Assembly: GCA_025602915.1 (NCBI GenBank)
Contig: JAHLJZ010000147.1
Coordinates: forward strand, 1 to 27,705
Length of the DNA: 27,705 nucleotides
From: Paraphysoderma sedebokerense
Taxonomy: Eukaryota > Blastocladiomycota > Physodermatomycetes > Physodermatales > Physodermataceae
Direction of reading: 5' to 3'
Both the position numbers and the translations under genes were made by a program. The stretch's first letter is position 1; each line of letters starts with the position of its first letter. The notes under the pieces were generated by a model that was given only the letters and a program-made list of their open reading frames with translations, searched no databases and was not told the origin of the DNA. Of this stretch, positions 10,339 through 19,262 are shown piece after piece.

Positions 10339-11926
10339 AGCATTGATGTCGACTCTGACAATTTGGACGCGCCAAGTGAATTCGACTCGAGGCCCATGCC
10401 CGACTTCAGATTTTCATCGATCACGCAAATTTGGTCTTAACGTCTATTTATCTAATACCGATACTCATCCTTCAAAAGCACTCGTAAACCATGGTGACGC
10501 TGCAACTAGATCCGACTATTGTCTCGAAACTCAAGAAATGCACAGAACTGTCCGATGTTGTCGTCAAATACGGCGACAAAGAGTACCATCTCCATAAATT
10601 CATTCTTTCCGCAACCAGTCAATACTTCTATGCCGCTTTCACAAACTGGTCCAACGATACGATTGATTTATCGCAAGTGCCGTTTGATATAGATGTTTTG
10701 GAGGCTTTGTTCGACATTATTTATGGGTCTTTTGAATTTGACCGGATCGGAAAGTACGTTGAAGCCGGACTCAGTATTGGCATGTTAAAGAAAGCGTTGG
10801 ATTTTTTCATGATGACATCCCATGAAACCCTTCTTTATGATGGTATTCTGGGTTATTTCAAAGATGTGTTGAACGATCCGGAAAAAATGATGTCGCTGAT
10901 TGTTAGTGTTGCTGATTTATTATCCCTGGAATGGAAGAACTCTACAATGCTTTACTTCAAATCTTATCTCCGAGCACATGCTTATATTTCGCTCAAAGAT
11001 GTTTTCGACCGGCTTCCGTTCTCTTTGGCTTCGCTCCTTCTAACAGACGGTTTTGCTGTTTCGAGCGAACAAAAACGCCTTGACTTGTTTATGTCCGTGT
11101 ACGAGAGACTGGAAGGCCAAGAAAAATCTGAGTTTAGGATTTTGCTTCTTAATTACATTTATGGGGGAAACACAGATCCCAAAATAATGTGGAAGCTCGT
11201 CGAGACATTGGAAGATTCAAAAATGCTCTTATTCAGTCAATCACTTCGTCATCCCGATTTCGGTCTCTCCCCGAGACATCCTCTTACATATGGCAAGAAG
11301 ATAAAAGTTGGAGCGAAAGCCACAAACAAAATTGCAATCATTTATTCTAGGGTGAAAATGGAGTTGCTTGTTACCGTATGTCCTTATGGGAAAGAAGTAG
11401 GGGTCGACGTTCACTTTTCGCCTCCATTGACCGATAAAACTTGTGATTTTGCTTTGGAATTCATATTGGACGAGCACCCTTATTCCAGTACGGAATTCGT
11501 AGCATCAGATTTAAGGATTCAAAAGAACGAAATTTTGCGATCTGGATCCCTACCCGCTTTGGGATGGCGGGACACCCGAATGGAAGTCGGAAAGTGTTAT
11601 ATTGTTTTGTTTACTTTTGATGAATTCGTTAAAATCTAGTGAAATCTACACTAAGCATTTGTATTGATAAAATCATGGTACTATGCGAACTGTAGATACA
11701 ACCCAAGCAATCGTGTTGTCTAAATATAAACATAATTTTGGTTCACCGTTTCCGATTTGTCGCTTGCTCATAGCTTTATGCCAAAGTGCTCTTTTTGGTC
11801 CGCAGTCCACCCTTTCCTCTTCATCTCCTCGATATCAACTATCGAAAATATTCATCAATTCCACTCTTAATCGCGATCTTAACTTCACTTCTCGGTTAAC
11901 TAAAAAGTCTTCCGAGACCGAAAATA
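10339..11926 (+). repeat. Tandem segmental duplication, unit 2
   Basis: Second unit of the tandem duplication, starting at an AGCATTGATGTC block that matches AGCATTAATGTC at 8660. It holds the intact BTB gene. Similarity to unit 1 stops after CCGAGACCGAAAAT near 11926; beyond this there is no third copy in the window. Confidence 0.85.
10491..11639 (+). CDS. BTB/POZ domain protein, intact copy 2
   Basis: Single-exon gene, 382 aa. Residues about 18-85 form a BTB/POZ fold: LSDVVVKYGDKEYHLHKFIL with the conserved Asp22 and His35-Lys36, then SATSQYF and the helices to EALFDIIY. BTB domains dimerise and often link substrates to cullin-3 ubiquitin ligases. An all-helical stretch follows (about 90-225; FDRLPFSLASLLLTDGF resembles a BACK-type linker). 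The C-terminal 140 residues are predicted beta-rich (KVKMELLVTV, CYIVLFTFDEF) and match no domain I can name. No Kelch or ankyrin repeats are visible. The start is fixed by the matching ATG context CCATGGTGACG in both copies. The function beyond a BTB adaptor is unknown. Confidence 0.85.
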   Translation: MVTLQLDPTIVSKLKKCTELSDVVVKYGDKEYHLHKFILSATSQYFYAAFTNWSNDTIDLSQVPFDIDVLEALFDIIYGSFEFDRIGKYVEAGLSIGMLKKALDFFMMTSHETLLYDGILGYFKDVLNDPEKMMSLIVSVADLLSLEWKNSTMLYFKSYLRAHAYISLKDVFDRLPFSLASLLLTDGFAVSSEQKRLDLFMSVYERLEGQEKSEFRILLLNYIYGGNTDPKIMWKLVETLEDSKMLLFSQSLRHPDFGLSPRHPLTYGKKIKVGAKATNKIAIIYSRVKMELLVTVCPYGKEVGVDVHFSPPLTDKTCDFALEFILDEHPYSSTEFVASDLRIQKNEILRSGSLPALGWRDTRMEVGKCYIVLFTFDEFVKI

Positions 11927-12530
11927 GACCTTTGATTCTATATATTATAACTGATATCTAATCATAGAGCACGGTTTCACAGAAAATACGTTTAAAATGC
12001 ATTTTTTTTCCTTGAATATGTATACTCTACATACGATGTTATATTATTATTATGGACTATTGATATCAAGAGCCCTCTTTACTCTTTATTCTGTTATTCG
12101 TCGCTAAATCGCATAATATTTGGACATTAGAATATAAAATAATATTCTGCACTAAACCATGAACTTTCAATCCTATCGATTCATAAATCATGAGATATAA
12201 GTAACCGAATGAAAATGGGCCGGGGGAGCATTACTAGTTTAACATGATCATTGGACATTGAAACATTTTTGGAGTACACTACTTTGAATTTATCATCGCA
12301 TACTTCGATTTGAATGCCAAGGACGAAGAAACCAAATTTAAATTGCTAGTTGTTCCCGGGAATGGAGACGGACAATGAGAATTGGCGACAGGCGATTAAA
12401 AGATTTAGATGGATGATACGAGCGCATGAATTTGTGAGAGTGCCGTTGAAGTGGCGGCAATCCAATTAATTTTGTAATTTCATGTGCATCGGTGACTGTA
12501 GGTAGTTAAACACAACATATTTTGCAAAAA
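11927..12530. other. Intergenic, AT-rich, no gene seen
   Basis: About 600 nt between the end of the duplicated BTB unit and the tRNA. Rich in stops on both strands, with T- and A-runs; no repeat, RNA gene or conserved frame that I can support. Confidence 0.5.
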
Positions 12531-12613
12531 GTGCTTTTGGCCGAGTTGGTCTAAGGCGTGGCGTTAAGGCCGCCATCTCTTCGGAGGCGTGGGTTCGAAT
12601 CCCACAGAGCACA
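12531..12613 (+). tRNA. tRNA-Leu(AAG), complete, no intron
   Basis: Folds as a type II tRNA. The acceptor GTGCTTT pairs with AGAGCAC (one G-T pair), the D stem is GCC/GGC, and the anticodon stem TGGCG/CGCCA encloses loop TTAAGGC. Anticodon AAG reads the Leu codon CTT. The variable arm is short and paired with a TTCG-like tip, and the T stem GTGGG/CCCAC encloses TTCGAAT. The discriminator is A, as expected for Leu. Internal A-box (TGGCCGAGTTGG) and B-box (GGTTCGAATCC) are present, and a T4 terminator lies at 12617-12620. Confidence 0.97.
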
Positions 12614-13479
12614 TGAGTTTTACATTTTGCTAGTAGGTGTTCACTTTTGTTTTGATCAAGGTGTACGTCAATTAAGGGTTTTGGCTTAATTTTGGCAGTG
12701 TGCACTCTAATTGGATCCGTGACGATGTCGGGGCTGGCAGGCTGGCAGCAATCACCAAGATTGCAAAGTCAACAGGGCGGCCGAGGTTACACTGTGTACA
12801 TGAATCAATGGATTGGGATTGATATATTGGCTTTGTATGGATGTTATATCCGTTTTATTGTATATATGTTATATTAGATGCAATATGCAGAAGAATCTTT
12901 ATTTTTTTCCCTTTATCATACGGCCTGTCTTATCTAGACTGTTCTCTGGTTGTTTTACAAAAATTTGGTGCATCAAGGTGTTCCGGGTGTGGGCCGTATG
13001 ATGTCCTGATAGGAGTATTTTGGTTTCCCTGGTATTCCCGAATCTCCTGGTATCAGGTTCATTGGGTCTATTTGTCGTGTCGTGCCGCCAGAATGAAATC
13101 ATTCAATCAAGGATCAAGGATGAAACGGAGGTGATTTAAGCAACAAGAAGCAAAGAAGAAGCAAAGACAAGCAATGGAATGTGGGACATTGGGAGTGAAT
13201 GCGGGGGGTATGGAATGCGGTATCTGTTGAGTAACCCATGTAGTGATTGTTGAATGTGGCATGGACTGAGATGCGCATTCAAAGCGCAAACGGCCAAGGG
13301 GAAATTCGTTTTATCCGCTGGGGTGGGGGGAATTGACTTGAAGAGTGACTCGATGCCCACTTGTTACTTTGTTTGCCCATGGCGTGGTGAACTTGTTTCT
13401 GCGAGCTGTGAACCGCCACGGTAAATCGGGTGAACCAACTGCGTCACCGCCCTGGCAGTGGTGGCTGGCCGGGGCTGTC

Positions 13480-13485
13480 CACGTG
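13480..13485 (+). promoter_or_regulatory. E-box CACGTG (first)
   Basis: Perfect CACGTG in the context TCCACGTGACGTT, 210 nt before the bHLH start codon. It overlaps TGACGT, a bZIP/CRE half-site. Class B bHLH proteins bind this sequence, and the gene downstream encodes one. Confidence 0.55.
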
Positions 13486-13502
13486 ACGTTTAGCTGCATG
13501 TC

Positions 13503-13508
13503 CACGTG
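13503..13508 (+). promoter_or_regulatory. E-box CACGTG (second)
   Basis: Second perfect CACGTG, again preceded by GTC (GTCCACGTG), 23 bp from the first, or about two helical turns. Two identical palindromes this close in the upstream region of a CACGTG-type factor suggest a paired site. Confidence 0.55.
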
Positions 13509-13694
13509 GCTGTGGGCGTGAAGCAAGGTTTGTCAGCCGGGTGCGGAGAATGGGGCGATAGAGCAGCTAGCCTAGCGGTGAGGATTGGCACTGGGGAAGA
13601 CGGAGTGTTGAAAATTCGACATTTGCGGAAAGCAGAAGTGTAATATCACCCTTCCATCGCATATCACCGTAGTGGAATATCACACTAGCGCAGT

Positions 13695-16600
13695 ATGACA
13701 AGGGAAAAGCAGCTGAGTCAGCATTCCCCAGATGCCATGGAATCATTACGTAAGCACCAGAGCAATTCCCTCGTCCCATCCTCATTGCCAGTATCAGTAT
13801 CATTGCCAGTATCAGTATCATTGCCATCCTCTACCTCATTAAATTCATCCTCAGCATCTTCTTCTACCTCAAAATCATCCTCACTATCATCCTCATCCTC
13901 GTCACGGTCACATTCACAGTCACATTCCCACCCTCACTCTGACGGATCCAACCATTCCCGCCAGCAGAATCAGCCAGCTCGCTCATCAGACATTTTCAAC
14001 ATTTGGAATACAGAAAATTCCTCAAATTCAAAGACTGCCGCAGCAACCGCAGTTCAAATACCAACAAAAGTAGCCAAAATTGAAGCAAAAACAATCAAAA
14101 CAACAACGACAAAAACGACACCCTCGCTTCTGGACGATGCAGCGGCTTCGACACAAGCCCTCCACCCTAGGTCACGCAAAAACTCTTCCTCTTCTGAATT
14201 CAGTGCCGGCACTGATTTTTGGAAAACTTTAAACGGCCTTGAATCGTCTTCTTCTAATTCTCAAATGCATGCACTCAACTCTTCAAATGACCTGCGCAAT
14301 GCAGAGTCATCGCCCGATTTCGACTTGAACTCCAACTCATTCTCCACCGACTTGAACCCTCCTTTGCAACCCCCTCTCTCCCCAGGATTACCAATGAACC
14401 CAGATACGATGCTGTGGAGCGGAGATTTGTTTGAAGGTAAGAAATTGATTGAAAAGAACTTTGTTAATGTCAAGTCTATATACCCCACCCCGCTCTCGGC
14501 TTGTCCGGTTTTTGAATTCTTCATTTTCACAAGTCAGCGTCAGCACTGAAGCTCACCTTTTATTCTTTTAATGTTCTCATTTCCATTGTGTACTATTTCA
14601 TGTCACACTATCCTGACAAACCGACAACCCAAAAAAAAAAACCGCAGCATTCAAACTCCCTGCCGCTGACCTCTCTTCCACTTTCACAACCACGGCCGAC
14701 TCTGCTGCAAACCAAGCTCTAAAGCCGCTGTCATCAGCCACAAATACAAACGAAACATCGTCCTCAATATCATCGCAAATTCCCACACCGACTGAACCTG
14801 AATCCGCCTTCCCTACCCCTTCAATTCATCAACATCTCAACCCTCAAAATCAAATGCAGAGTTACAAAAATCTCAATCATCTCACCATTCAGGTGCCCCC
14901 GAATGTCTTAGCCAACGATACATTTCTTACCCAAAGTCTCAACCCAAATCCCTCCATGCATTCTTCATCTTCATCGTTACATCACTCTTCCGCGTCCATC
15001 GTCAACCCAGCAGAATACATCCAGTCCTTTGACTCATCATCTTTTATCAACTCTTCCCAACTGAATAACGCAAACCAGTCAAGCAATATCAACCCGAATG
15101 CCACCAACACCACATCCAACCTCTCCAACCCTATCTTAAACCCTCTAGAACAAAAATACATTTCCCAATTCTTAGACTTGTTCATGAACGATACTACACT
15201 GAGTCAATTCGATTTCGAGTTTCCCCTAAGCTCTGCCGATTCTTCGACACAACCAGCCAATTTCTTCAATGGGAATCAACAGACAATGGGTGCCGGAGGA
15301 ATACAGCCGTCGCTGGTGAATAATGGAACGGGCGGGTTCTTAGATCAACAGAATAGAGAAAATCGCGCGAACTCGGCCAGAACCAGGCAGAGTTCGTCAC
15401 TCTCTGGAGCTATCATAGATGATTTAAACGAAATGAGGGAACGGAACATAAGTGAGGGCGGTAATGATGGATCAGGAGCTATGGAAGTTGACGGAGCGAA
15501 TGGTATGTGCACTTTTAATAGTTGTTCCATTCGTTGCTTAAAATTGTGTGACGCTGACTTGACTTCTTTGAAGTATCTTCATACCTGTCGTATCAGCAAT
15601 CCCATCCAAACTCTATCAACTCCATTTCCATCCCCGTCAATATTCCCGATCATTCCCAGGTACTACAGAATCAGCCAAATTCCCTCAATATCCCAAATCT
15701 TCAAAGTCTACAAAATGTATCCAACATGAACTTGCCTCTCTTGAATCAACAATATTCGGCTTCCGCCCCTGCTTCTGTTTCACCGGCCGCGATGATGGCC
15801 AACGCCAATAGAGATGCCAACAAGGATGGCAGCAACCTAAACAATACAAACCACAAGAGGAAAAATCCACCCATGAACTTTAATACTGGTAAAAATTCTC
15901 GTCGTGAGAGTCCCGCCGCCTCTGGACATTCGCAATCATCGTCTTCCAATGCGAATCTAGCGTCTACGGGATCTGGAACGAAATCAAAGACAAACGGAAA
16001 GCGAGCTTCCCATATCGCGTCTGAAAAGAAACGAAGAACAACTATACGACAAGGATTTCAAGATCTGATTGATATTGTTCCTGAATTGAAAGAAACGAGG
16101 GAGAGAGTTGGTGACAGCGTTTCCGAAGTAACACCGACAACCACCGCCCCATCGGGTCGAAAATCAAAGAAAAATAGTTCAGGCGATAAAGACGGAAACG
16201 ATCAAGGCGAAGAACAAGGTGTCGTGAGAGGGGGTCACGCTATTTCCAAGGCCACGATTCTAAACAAATCCGTTGAATTTATACAATACCTACAAAAGAG
16301 AATCGGAAAGTTGAATAGCGAAATGCACAGGTTAGAAGGTGCTCTCGGTTTACCCATCACAAAAATTAGCTCCGATCATGCCACGTTACAAGGATCAAAC
16401 GAAGCAGGTAATACCTACAGTCAGCAACAGCAATCACAAAATTCGATACAGCTTCAAAATCAAATCACCTCACACAACGATACCATTACAATCAACGGTA
16501 TACCTGTTCGAATTGTTCCTGTCCCTGTTCCCTCCGGTTCTACCCCTTCTTCCACACCTTCTTCCTCAACTCCTCCTTCCTCTTCTCATCTCCCAAATGT

Positions 16601-16838
16601 CTCCTCTTCGTCTTCCTTACAATCATACATTCAACAAGCCTTATCTAATTCTAATAACGCATCCAACAACCCACATTCCCAAAACTATCAACCCCAACAA
16701 CAACAACAGCAGCAACAAATGTTAGGACAACATCAAACTGTCCTGTTGAACGCCAATGGAACGTTAGTTTCGGTTCCGGTTTCTATTAACGGGATGAACT
16801 CGATAGGAGTCAGTATGGGAATCAACAAAAACGGGTAA
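13695..16838 (+). CDS. bHLH transcription factor (class B, INO4/Mlx-like)
   Basis: Nuclear DNA-binding protein of 953 aa in three exons: 13695-14436, 14648-15502, 15574-16838 (both introns phase 1, frames continuous). The first 670 residues are low-complexity Ser/Asn/Gln/Thr-rich, typical of an activation region. The basic helix-loop-helix spans about 676-780. The basic part RASHIASEKKRR has His679, Glu683 and Arg687, the His-Glu-Arg set that specifies CACGTG. Helix 1 is GFQDLIDIVPEL and helix 2 is AISKATILNKSVEFIQYLQK, running into a short leucine-rich extension. The loop is about 50 residues, much longer than usual, and acidic/Ser-rich. The basic region and the SKATIL...FIQYL helix resemble Mlx and fungal INO4-like proteins; there is no SREBP tyrosine. 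The C-terminus is Ser/Pro- and Gln-rich with a Q8 run. Intron 1 (211 nt) has an A-rich acceptor, less typical. Confidence 0.9.
13783..13826 (+). repeat. 18-bp coding minisatellite in the bHLH gene
   Basis: Two perfect copies of CATTGCCAGTATCAGTAT (13783-13800, 13801-13818) and a third partial copy, in frame and encoding LPVSVS repeats in the Ser-rich N-terminus. Copy-number changes would stay in frame. Confidence 0.85.
16695..16718 (+). repeat. CAR trinucleotide run (polyglutamine)
   Basis: Eight consecutive CAA/CAG codons in the C-terminal part of the bHLH protein. The mix of CAA and CAG would tend to limit slippage. Confidence 0.85.
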
Positions 16839-17776
16839 CCCAGAAAACCATAAACGTAAAAATTCAAAGTAAAAAGTAAAATTGTTAAATGTATACTACT
16901 ATTAATCACGTTTTCAGTAAGTTTTTGTATTCGTCAAATTGTATTCTACATTATACACTAAACCTATGTCACATTCAAATTATTATAAGAAATTTTTTAA
17001 TATCAAGTATAAACCATAATTCTTGAACTGCCTTTTTTATTCTGTGATTCTATCCCTTGTTGACAAATAAGAACAAAATTTTAAAACAATTCATGTGATA
17101 TGATGTTTCTGGTTCTAGATTAAAGTATAACCGAAATAAAATTATTTGTATTTCATGTTACAATATGGTGTATCATGGTTGTCGGAGAATTGGCTTAACC
17201 GAGGGTAATGCTTGCATATTACAATAAACCCCTAATTTTCAAAACAGTTTTAATTGTCTATGAATTTATTTTTATTTTGATGTAATTTTCGGGTGGTTTT
17301 AGTTTTAATTGATTCAAAAGTGGTGTTTATATAAAATAGAATAATACGGTTTTATGATAAATATAGTAAATTTGATGTCGATTTCATGTATGTTATGTAT
17401 GAAATCTATCCGGATGTCAGTTTCGTTAAGATTCAATCGGAAATCTAGTTTGAAAAGAAGATGGTTTCGGCAAGTTGGTGATAGTGGAATCGTACAGTTG
17501 TAGGCGAAATACGATAACGGTGGGAATGGGTCGTTGAGTTGATGAGGGCGTTAAAGGATAGGAATGGTTTTAGAAGAAGCGAAAGTAGTGATAAATAATT
17601 AGTTTTAGGCATTTTGGAGGACAGTTTAAAGTTTGGATGCGGTCGACGAGTACCCTGCAATAGACGAGAGAAATAAGTGTTTCGTACCTTAGCCCGATTG
17701 AATTGTTAATTATGATTGATGGTTCACTATAAAATATATTAATAAATAGGTAATCAATAGAGCACTGATATTTTCT
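16839..17776. other. Convergent intergenic region with poly(A) signals
   Basis: About 940 nt between the bHLH stop and the stop of the oppositely oriented gene at 17777. Strongly AT-rich. AATAAA occurs at 17135-17140 and 17223-17228 on the + strand and suits the 3' end of the bHLH transcript. No gene is seen; the - strand frame at 17445-17660 shows no coding character. Confidence 0.5.
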
Positions 17777-18969
17777 TTATTCGATTTTCTTTTTCTCGTT
17801 GACTGATGTTTTAAGGATTCTGAAAATCATGGGAACAACGGTAACCAAACTGATTGTAATCACGAGGAGTAAAACTCCTATCATTGGAACCACCGTGAAC
17901 TGGATCGTATGGAATATAAGTGGATCGATGACTACGATATAAATCAAGGCAATTCGGTAGAATAGGACAAAAATAAAAGATGTAGAACAGTTAAAGGTGG
18001 TAGAAACGGCAGACAGTTGAGTGAGTCGGCAGATCAGGGAGAGTGCAAGTGAATCGAGATTAGTTACCCAGATCGTAATTGAAAGATTCAGGTTTAGAGT
18101 GTTCAAGTACTGATACACCGTCATATAAAAGTGTAATTTTAATGAATCGTAGCCGAGTTTGAACTTTGCCGCGACCAACGTTGGGTATGTTCGAAGGTTT
18201 CGGTTTGATGTTGAAGTGTTGAAGAAGATGATGATCAGATGAAGATGGTGACGCAATGTGGTCTCTAAATTCTTGAATGGTATAGACGTTTATCCGATAG
18301 CGGGATGGAGGCTTTGTGAACATATAACGATAGAAACAATCAAATAGACCGCGAGCGTAGCAAAATAGAGGCAAGTTTGTCGTTAACGACGGTATTAAAC
18401 AAAAACTGTGAATCAATAAACTTACAGTTGCAGGATAACTGACTCTAACTTCTACCCCATCCAACCCATTTTTTAATATCGCTCGTATCCATTTCGGTGA
18501 ATTCTGAACAAGAGTATCCCATATCTTGTGCATACTGTTCCCTTCAACTTTGACCTTGGCATTAACAGGATCAAAGTCTAGCATAAACCAATGTACGCCA
18601 TTTCTCCACTGACTATTTGATGATTGTTTCTCTGAATTGTAATGTATTTCCAACGGATGACAGTCTTTCCATGCGTTCGCCCTTTCGGTGCATCCTGACG
18701 GTGTGACGTTAACCATAGATATATCGCCGGGGACGGACAAAACAGGCCTGTAATGTATTAAGGTTCAATTAAAATGAATTTTATGTATTGAATCTTGAGC
18801 AATCGGTATACCATTTCAGTTTAGCGACGGCAGTTCGGACCTGATGCACGACACCGATATCTTCGACATACGTTTTTGTTGAGGTGCGAATGATTTCGGT
18901 GTCCGACAAAGCTGCCGAAACCAGACATAAAAAGAACAGAGCAAATGGAGATAGCAGTATGTGGCCCAT
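17777..18969 (-). CDS. Type I ER membrane protein with KKXX signal, family unknown
   Basis: Four exons on the - strand: 18969-18812, 18747-18426, 18311-18068, 17931-17777; 292 aa, all phases consistent (2, 0, 1). Residues 1-22 form a signal peptide (LLSPFALFFLCLVSAALS). A lumenal domain of about 230 residues follows, with an NVT glycosylation site at 66-68, cysteines at 72 and 82, and the stretch WIRAILKNGLDGVEVRVSYP. A transmembrane helix at about 252-278 (VPMIGVLLLVITISLVTVVP) leads to a short basic tail ending KKIE. Lys at -3 and -4 is the classic COPI-dependent ER-retrieval signal. So the protein very probably resides in the ER with its bulk in the lumen. I do not recognise the family and compared it with PIG-X/Pbn1 without a match. 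The second intron (114 nt) keeps the frame open if retained. No AG dinucleotide occurs inside the last intron before its acceptor, which supports that join. Confidence 0.75.
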
Positions 18970-19194
18970 CGTAGGATGTGAATCAAGGATAGACGATGTA
19001 GTTCAGGGATATAAACACTGATTACAATACAAAGTCCGGCCGAATCGCGAGGACTGAAACTGCCAATTCGGCTAAAATGATTCTTTAATTTCAAGTAACA
19101 AGGCATTACAATTAAATACGAAAAGCAAATTCAAAAAATATTATGTGCACCCATTAGTAGTATATCAAATGGACTATATGCATCAGACTATCAT

Positions 19195-19237
19195 GAATTT
19201 AAATTCCTTTAAAGTTTGATATCGTGAATTTAAATTC
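19195..19237. repeat. Two perfect 12-bp palindromes, 31 bp apart
   Basis: GAATTTAAATTC at 19195-19206 and 19226-19237, each followed by CTTT and preceded by TCATG or TCGTG. They lie between the DRC9 stop and the start of the KKXX protein gene, 226-268 nt upstream of the latter's ATG. The spacing is about three helical turns. Confidence 0.7.
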
Positions 19238-19262
19238 CTTTCAACATGATACTATAATTCGA

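Larger units (their letters stand above)
12614..13694 (+). promoter_or_regulatory. Upstream region of the bHLH gene, GC-richer than surroundings
   Basis: More than 1 kb without a supported gene. The 3' half (about 13130-13690) is clearly richer in G+C than the rest of the window. It carries a purine-rich tract with a repeated GAAGCAAAGA (from about 13147), G-runs, and the two E-boxes listed separately. It most likely contains the promoter and 5' UTR of the gene starting at 13695. A short frame with SGLAGWQQSPRLQSQQGG near 12727 could be an untranslated or upstream exon, but nothing links it. Confidence 0.45.

Noticed and set aside
10100-10597. Open frames between the two BTB genes
   Set aside because: They fall in the duplicated tail and leader, and the matching part of unit 2 is not open in the same way.
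12692-13134. Overlapping + strand frames after the tRNA
   Set aside because: Short, in several frames, with no splice link to the bHLH gene. Treated as an upstream region.
17445-17660. 71-codon - strand frame between the convergent genes
   Set aside because: Low-complexity and located among 3' UTR sequence, with no splice partner.
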